64,000 bases of DNA from positions 52,246-116,245 of the forward strand of contig JAYULL010000110.1 in NCBI GenBank assembly GCA_043763625.1, read 5' to 3'. Origin of the DNA: Rubrolithibacter sp043763625 (GTDB lineage: Bacteria > Bacteroidota > Bacteroidia > Sphingobacteriales > Sphingobacteriaceae). The notes under the pieces are model-generated. The model made no database searches, was not told the DNA's origin, and was given only the letters and a program-made list of their open reading frames with translations. The translations under genes and the position numbers were made by a program. Positions 60,081 to 64,000 of this stretch are shown one piece after another; position 1 is the first letter of the stretch; every line of letters starts with the position of its first letter.

Positions 60081-61889
60081 ATGATGAAAAAAATATTTTT
60101 ACTTGCAGCTTTTTTATTTCAATTGACGATTTGTATTGGCCAAGGAACAAATTGGGGTCCTTGGACACAACATGCTTGCTTTAAAGGATTGCAAACTCGT
60201 GCTAAAGTTAGAGATTATAATAATTCTGCAAAACAATATGATTGGGATGTTGAAATTAAGAATAATTACAGTATGAAGGTCTCATTTAATTATGACATTG
60301 AAAACTCTTCAATTGACGGAAGAACGACAATGAAGCCCGGTGAAACTGGGAAGAGCTGGACACTGAACCCTTCTAATTCAGGGTTGATTATTGAATTTTC
60401 GAAAGTTTGTTTTCATCATCCGAGCGGTTTCGACCAATGTGCTGAATATGACCAAAAGGGTTATGCAAGTTTTGCTGATTGCGATAATGGCTCTCCAAAC
60501 TATCAAGTTTACAACGGAACAAGTAAAGGCAGTTCAAACACTTCAAGTTCAAATACTACCTCAACCAATCAAACTCGCCGAGTACAGGAAGCTGAAGAAA
60601 ACAAACGATTAACGGAAGGCACAAAAACATATTTTGAATATTATAACCGAGCAACAAGTGCAGGCCAAGCTGGTAATTATGACGAAGCAATTTCTAATTG
60701 GAATTCTGCAATTTCAGTTGCTGTAAACGATGCACAAAGAGAAAACGCACAAGCTTGGCTTGCAGAAGTGCAAAAAGCAAAGGCTAATTCTTCTGCCCAA
60801 ACAAAAAACGCAGAGGTTCAAAGACAACAACAATTATTAAAACAACAGCAAGAGGAGCAAAGACAGCAACAATTACAACAAGGTGTAAACCAAATTACTA
60901 CGGCAACTGTTGATTTGGTAACATATTTTGCAAACAGAAAAAACGCTTTAAGAAACTCATTAAGTAAAGAAGACGGACAAGCATTGATAGATATCGCAAA
61001 TTCTGAAAGCCCTACAAATTACACTGATAATATAATTCAAATTTTTACAGGTTTAGGTTACACCCTCAGGAAGACGGAACGTAAAGATAATATGGTGATG
61101 ATTTTCTTGAATAACGATGTAGCAAACGTCAATGATTTTATGCTAATTAGTATTTATAACAACAGCATTAGCTTTGACTATCATAGAAAAAATAAGCTTT
61201 TGGAGCAACTATCTGTCATTAGCGATAAACTAAAAAATTTTACTCTCTATGGTATCTCGCCTACTAACCAACAAAAAAAAATAGTACAAGACAAAAAACA
61301 GTTTAACGAAAAAACGAAAAGTGCACTAACTGATATAGAAAATTTTGAAAAAGAAAATTATTGGAATCGTACAGACTATGCTGTTTTTATTTCCGCAACA
61401 AGCATAGCAGAGGCATACGAAGATGAAAACGTTTTAAATAATAAGGCGGGGGCTATCCGATACTACCGCAAAGCGGCTTCAGTAACTCTTGAAGAATTAA
61501 CTTTTGTGAAAGGAGACAATAAACTCAGAGCAATTCAACAAGAAAAACTAGCTAAAGTATATTTCAAACTTGCCTATTTATTAGATGAAGATGGGGGTGA
61601 TAATGGAAAAGAAGCAATATTATGGTACAAAAAATCGGCAGAGGTATATAAAGAAACCCCTTATAAAAATATAGCATTCATTTATAAATTAGGAAAGGGT
61701 GGTGTGCCAGTAGATTGGAACGAATCAAAAAATTATTTCGAAATGGCAGCTGAAGAAAATGACGGAAAAGCTATGTATAACCTTGGAAAGCTCTATGAAT
61801 CAGGAGGCCCTAATCTTGATAAAGATGAATCGAAATCAAAAAAATGGTATAAAAAAGCGTGCAAAGCAGATAAAAAATATTGCAACTAA
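60081..61889 (+). CDS. Secreted Sel1-repeat protein, 602 aa
   Basis: A signal peptide (MMKKIFLLAAFLFQLTICIGQ) is followed by a beta-rich domain (about residues 22-150) and a Ser/Thr/Asn linker. A TPR-like segment (YFEYYNRATSAGQAGNYDEAI) and a Gln-rich coiled coil (RQQQQLLKQQQEEQRQQQ) come next, then a middle domain with LIDIANSESPTNYTDNIIQIF. The C-terminus has Sel1/TPR repeats (ILWYKKSAEVYKETP, KAMYNLGKLYES). It is periplasmic or surface-attached. No enzymatic motif is seen. The gene is bracketed by two copies of a 28-bp repeat and has AT-rich, Asn/Lys-heavy codon use, consistent with transfer. Confidence 0.82.
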   Translation: MMKKIFLLAAFLFQLTICIGQGTNWGPWTQHACFKGLQTRAKVRDYNNSAKQYDWDVEIKNNYSMKVSFNYDIENSSIDGRTTMKPGETGKSWTLNPSNSGLIIEFSKVCFHHPSGFDQCAEYDQKGYASFADCDNGSPNYQVYNGTSKGSSNTSSSNTTSTNQTRRVQEAEENKRLTEGTKTYFEYYNRATSAGQAGNYDEAISNWNSAISVAVNDAQRENAQAWLAEVQKAKANSSAQTKNAEVQRQQQLLKQQQEEQRQQQLQQGVNQITTATVDLVTYFANRKNALRNSLSKEDGQALIDIANSESPTNYTDNIIQIFTGLGYTLRKTERKDNMVMIFLNNDVANVNDFMLISIYNNSISFDYHRKNKLLEQLSVISDKLKNFTLYGISPTNQQKKIVQDKKQFNEKTKSALTDIENFEKENYWNRTDYAVFISATSIAEAYEDENVLNNKAGAIRYYRKAASVTLEELTFVKGDNKLRAIQQEKLAKVYFKLAYLLDEDGGDNGKEAILWYKKSAEVYKETPYKNIAFIYKLGKGGVPVDWNESKNYFEMAAEENDGKAMYNLGKLYESGGPNLDKDESKSKKWYKKACKADKKYCN

Positions 61890-62050
61890 ACTGCCACTAG
61901 CATGTGTATCTCGGTAGGGGTGAAAGTAGGAAATATATTATATTTATCTGCTATCAGTTTTCCTCCGGAGCTCCGGTGGCCAACGCAGAACCCTTCAGGG
62001 AACTGCTATTAAAAATTTGTCCAGGTATGCACCTTCAGCTATTTGTCGAT

Positions 62051-62078
62051 TTTACCTGTGGTCGGTGTTATCACCGTA
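62051..62078 (+). repeat. 28-bp dispersed repeat, copy 2
   Basis: tttacctgtggtcggt with the following gttatcaccgta differs from copy 1 at three positions. The core cggtg ttat caccg is a perfect hairpin here. Confidence 0.7.
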
Positions 62079-62176
62079 CCACATTTTTGATCTATTTGCA
62101 GAATTATGCGCTTAGCCGGAAATTTACCCTTATTCCTCGGTAGAATTCTAATTCACACAAAAGGTAAACTTTTTGA

Positions 62177-62407
62177 TTACCCCCCTACTCGGATCATTTT
62201 TAAAGTTGGATAATAAACCGGATAGCTGTAGTAGATTAGGCGGAACGGCCTCTGTGAATATCCCTTCACGCCCAAACAGCTGAATAACCGATTTTCGGAC
62301 TTGTTTGGTGCGTTGAGTACAGTCAAAGCCTTAGTAGAACCCTTTAAAGCATCAAACGCAGCCGCGGGGTTGTTATTCACTCGTTTTGATTTTTTTTTGG
62401 TGTTCAT
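62177..62407 (-). CDS. Doubtful small protein, 76 aa
   Basis: A basic frame starts with MNTKKKSKRVNNNPAAAFDALKG and ends in IRVGG. An RBS-like ggGAGacc lies just before its ATG on the minus strand. I see no family, and the surrounding DNA is gene-poor, so it may be spurious or a remnant. Confidence 0.3.
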   Translation of the reverse strand: MNTKKKSKRVNNNPAAAFDALKGSTKALTVLNAPNKSENRLFSCLGVKGYSQRPFRLIYYSYPVYYPTLKMIRVGG

Positions 62408-62496
62408 GGTCTCCCAGCTAGTCCGAGCGTGTAGTCAGCTTGCTGGTTCGAGCCTGCGGCTAGGATCAATAATCAAGTAGAAAGTCTGTTTCCTCC

Positions 62497-62630
62497 GCTC
62501 CGGTTCGTCTCACGAACCGAAATCGGTTGGACGATAAGTGTTTTGCAAAGCTACAAGAGTTTTAAGTATTATAATGGCATTTGGGTTGTGGCTAATTTGC
62601 TTTCCGATTCGTGAGACACGAACCCGGGCG
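62497..62630. repeat. Inverted hairpin repeats upstream of higBA
   Basis: The left copy (ggttcgt ctc acgaacc around 62501-62517) is itself a 7-bp hairpin. The right copy near 62605-62625 (ttcgtg aga cacgaa) is its approximate inverse. Together they form inverted arms around about 80 bases, about 0.1 kb before the higB start. Confidence 0.5.
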
Positions 62631-62687
62631 ACGGAGGCAAATTTGTGCTTTCTATCCGCCATCTTCGCAGTAGTTTATTCAGTTTCT

Positions 62688-62713
62688 ATATTTGGAAACA
62701 TTCTTTATCTTTG
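62688..62713 (+). promoter_or_regulatory. Promoter region of higBA with two -7-like elements
   Basis: TATATTTG (62688-62695) and TATCTTTG (62706-62713) both match TAnnTTTG. The second is preceded by TTTC at 62684-62687 with 18-base spacing. The higB TTG start is at 62738. Confidence 0.5.
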
Positions 62714-62737
62714 TGACGTTTAACAAGGACAATTGCT

Positions 62738-63079
62738 TTGAAATATTTTGAAACACGATTTTTAGAAGAAGCGGACGAGTTCATAGCAAAACTTGACTCC
62801 AAGACAGTAAGAAAAATCCTTTACAATATTGACCTTGCCGAACAAACAAATGACCCCAAGCTTTTAAAGAAATTACAAAATGACATTTGGGAATTTCGGA
62901 CAAAATACGCAGGACTTCAAATCAGACTTCTTGCATTTTGGGATAAGACTGATAACAAAGAAACTTTGGTTGTTGCAACCCATGGTTTCATAAAAAAGGT
63001 TGACAAAGTTCCGGCAAACGAAATTGACCGAGCTGTTAGACTAAGAGATAAATATTTCAATAGCAAACAAAAAAAATAA
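62738..63079 (+). CDS. HigB-like toxin (phage-derived Gp49-like family)
   Basis: This 113-residue basic protein from a TTG start has the RelE-fold HigB pattern: FLEEADEFIAKLDSKTVRKIL, then KKLQNDIWEFRTKYAGLQIRLLAFWD and VVATHGFIKKVDKVPANEID. Such toxins are ribosome-dependent mRNA endonucleases. The antitoxin gene begins 4 bases after its stop, in the toxin-first order typical of higBA. An RBS-like aagga lies just upstream of the TTG. Confidence 0.9.
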   Translation: MKYFETRFLEEADEFIAKLDSKTVRKILYNIDLAEQTNDPKLLKKLQNDIWEFRTKYAGLQIRLLAFWDKTDNKETLVVATHGFIKKVDKVPANEIDRAVRLRDKYFNSKQKK

Positions 63080-63083
63080 TCAG

Positions 63084-63410
63084 ATGGCAACAAAAGAAAT
63101 CAAGACTTATTCGCTTGCCGAAATGAAGGACAAGCATATCGGCAAAGTTGGAACAATCCACCGTGACGAATACGAGTATGAACTTCGCATGGACGTATTG
63201 GGAAAAATGATTAAAACGGCAAGACAAGAACGACATTTGACCCAAGAAGAACTCGGAAAACTGGTTGGTGTTCAGAAGGCTCAAATTTCTAAACTGGAGA
63301 GCAGTGCAAACAGTGCAACAGTTGATACAATTTTGAAGGTATTTAAGGCTTTAAAAGCAGAAATTAATTTCAATGTGAAACTCGAAAACAACTTTGTAAA
63401 ACTTGTCTGA
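63084..63410 (+). CDS. HigA-like antitoxin (XRE family)
   Basis: This 108-residue protein has a short N-terminal toxin-binding part (SLAEMKDKHIGKVGT) and a Cro/C1-type HTH (about residues 38-95: IKTARQERHLTQEELGKLVG, QKAQISKLESSANSATVDTIL). It neutralises the HigB-like toxin and represses its own promoter. Its tight coupling with the toxin gene supports the pairing. It marks the right boundary of the accessory stretch. Confidence 0.92.
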   Translation: MATKEIKTYSLAEMKDKHIGKVGTIHRDEYEYELRMDVLGKMIKTARQERHLTQEELGKLVGVQKAQISKLESSANSATVDTILKVFKALKAEINFNVKLENNFVKLV

Positions 63411-63656
63411 CTTTCGCCTCGTTCGTATCGCAAAAATCGTCGCTCAGAGCGCACTAAACTCAAAACCCTATCTTATACTCGGAAATTAAATTCTCTTTCG
63501 ATTTCTAACTCCATTTTCCTTTTAAGGTGAACTGAGAAATAGATATTTTCCCTCGCTAAACCTTAATGTGGTTTTATCTTTTCTACTTTAAACATGCCTC
63601 AAGTGCTTCTATAGCCCGGGACAGGAATTATAGAAACTAAGCGTGCAAACAGATAT

Positions 63657-63881
63657 TTAAGATTCCCTCGGCCCTCTTTTATGAATGATCAGTCCGTTTA
63701 AAAAGTTACGAAGTATCTGATCGCCGCAGGGTTTAAAATTAGGATGATCCTCGTTACGAAAAATAGCGCCCAGTTCTGTTTTGGTGATTCTGAAATTTGC
63801 GAGGTCTAAAATGTTCACAATATCATCATCGGTGAGTTTTAAAGCCACTCTTAATTTCTTCATGATATCATTATTGCTCAT
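63657..63881 (-). CDS. DUF1456 family protein, single repeat
   Basis: This 74-residue protein matches one DUF1456 (YehS-like) unit: NNDIMKKLRVALKLTDDDIV, LDLANFRITKTELGAIFR and ILRNFLNGLIIHKRG. Escherichia coli YehS has two such units in tandem; here only one is encoded. Function is unknown. It starts 12 bases after the stop of the helicase on the same strand, so it is probably co-transcribed with it. Confidence 0.88.
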   Translation of the reverse strand: MSNNDIMKKLRVALKLTDDDIVNILDLANFRITKTELGAIFRNEDHPNFKPCGDQILRNFLNGLIIHKRGPRES

Positions 63882-63893
63882 AGCTTTGTTTTC

Positions 63894-64000
63894 TTATTCG
63901 GAAATCTCAATTTTTACTTTCTTGTTTTTTATTTTTTCTCCTTTTAACAAGCCAAGAGTTTGATTAATACCTTTTCTTTTAACAGCAGCATAAGATGAAT
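63894..64000 (-). CDS. DEAD-box RNA helicase, C-terminal fragment (5' part outside window)
   Basis: The last 34 codons of a minus-strand gene are visible, including YAAVKRKGINQTLGLLKG and EKIKNKKVKIEIS. This is the pattern of the DbpA-type RNA-binding domain that ends many DEAD-box helicases. The frame is open at the right edge. The assignment rests on a short segment, so it is moderate. The DUF1456 gene follows in the same operon. Confidence 0.6.
   Translation of the reverse strand, partial: SSYAAVKRKGINQTLGLLKGEKIKNKKVKIEISE

Larger units (their letters stand above)
61890..62737. other. Gene-poor accessory region
   Basis: About 0.85 kb with no clear gene except a weak minus-strand frame at 62177-62407. 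It holds a perfect 12-bp palindrome ccggagctccgg (61965-61976), repeat copy 2 at 62051-62078 and a pair of inverted, hairpin-forming sequences (62497-62630). The composition is patchy, as in eroded mobile DNA. Confidence 0.55.

Noticed and set aside
61904..62143. Plus-strand open frame of 79 aa after the Sel1 gene
   Set aside because: It spans the dispersed repeat and a palindrome, lacks a convincing start region and has no recognisable protein pattern.
62410..62470. tRNA-like sequence containing ggttcgagcc
   Set aside because: The T-loop-like string is present, but the T stem does not pair and no acceptor, D or anticodon stems can be formed around it.
62538..62723. Plus-strand open frame of 61 aa before higB
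   Set aside because: It runs across the inverted hairpin repeat and through the likely higBA promoter elements, so it is unlikely to be coding.

Overview
The window looks like a chromosomal segment of a low-GC Bacteroidota bacterium. Several things point there: a PorP/SprF-type gliding/type IX secretion membrane protein, an ftsK-lolA pair, lipoproteins with Cys-X-Lys-(Asp/Glu) starts, a biosynthetic-type arginine decarboxylase, an lmo0937-family mini membrane protein, and many promoter-like elements of the Bacteroidota form TAnnTTTG. A Sphingobacteriia-like relative (Pedobacter/Solitalea type) is my inference from overall gene content. I see no rRNA, tRNA or CRISPR array.

Layout. Positions 1-14.4 kb are housekeeping and metabolic genes: the 3' end of ftsK, lolA, ppnP, porP/sprF-like, a dolichyl-phosphate-mannose-synthase-like GT2, a POT peptide transporter, an msrC / 3-methyladenine glycosylase / histone-deacetylase-fold operon, a MATE exporter, an AlbA_2 protein, a DUF4442 protein, a Gly-Thr-rich lipoprotein, an MFS transporter and hemF. 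From 14.5 to 22.3 kb lies an unusual island: four paralogous secreted parallel-beta-helix proteins, three of them lipoproteins, are interleaved with a divergent MBOAT + SGNH pair that resembles the AlgI/AlgJ O-acetylation machinery. From 22.5 to 44.4 kb a long, almost unidirectional Wzx/Wzy-type exopolysaccharide locus follows. It holds an acyltransferase, Wza-like exporter, Wzc-like BY-kinase, UDP-sugar dehydrogenase, flippase, polymerase, three GT4 enzymes, a UDP-glucuronate epimerase-like enzyme, a PglC-like initiating transferase, a GNAT, three different ATP-grasp proteins, a FemAB-like transferase, a DegT aminotransferase and a WbpM/PglF-like 4,6-dehydratase. An HTH regulator and a 73-aa protein sharing its tail motif close the locus at 44.5-45.3 kb.

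From 45.4 to 57.5 kb the window returns to core genes: ispD, queA, a MacB-type permease, an HldE-type kinase, an aspartate-type aminotransferase, a CDF metal exporter, a NUDIX-bioA-diiron protein-DUF3820 operon, an HSL-type esterase and arginine decarboxylase. From 57.7 to 63.5 kb the content is accessory: a DUF1080 protein, a PAS-LuxR regulator, an Asp-rich small protein, a Sel1-repeat secreted protein bracketed by a 28-bp dispersed repeat, about 0.85 kb of gene-poor DNA, and a higBA toxin-antitoxin pair. The right edge carries a DUF1456 gene and the C-terminus of a DEAD-box helicase on the minus strand.

How it fits together. The 14.5-45.3 kb region reads as one surface-polysaccharide programme. 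Sugar precursors are made (dehydratase, aminotransferase, possibly the GNAT, dehydrogenase, epimerase) and the first sugar phosphate is placed on a lipid by the PglC-like enzyme. Three GT4s extend it, Wzx flips and Wzy polymerises it, and Wzc/Wza export it. The ATP-grasp and FemAB-like enzymes may attach amino acids. The MBOAT/SGNH pair and the four beta-helix proteins may acylate and remodel the polymer outside the cytoplasm. The combination of a beta-helix paralogue array with an AlgI/AlgJ-like pair, and the ATP-grasp/FemAB set, are the best candidates here for undescribed biology. All functions are inferred from sequence reading alone.
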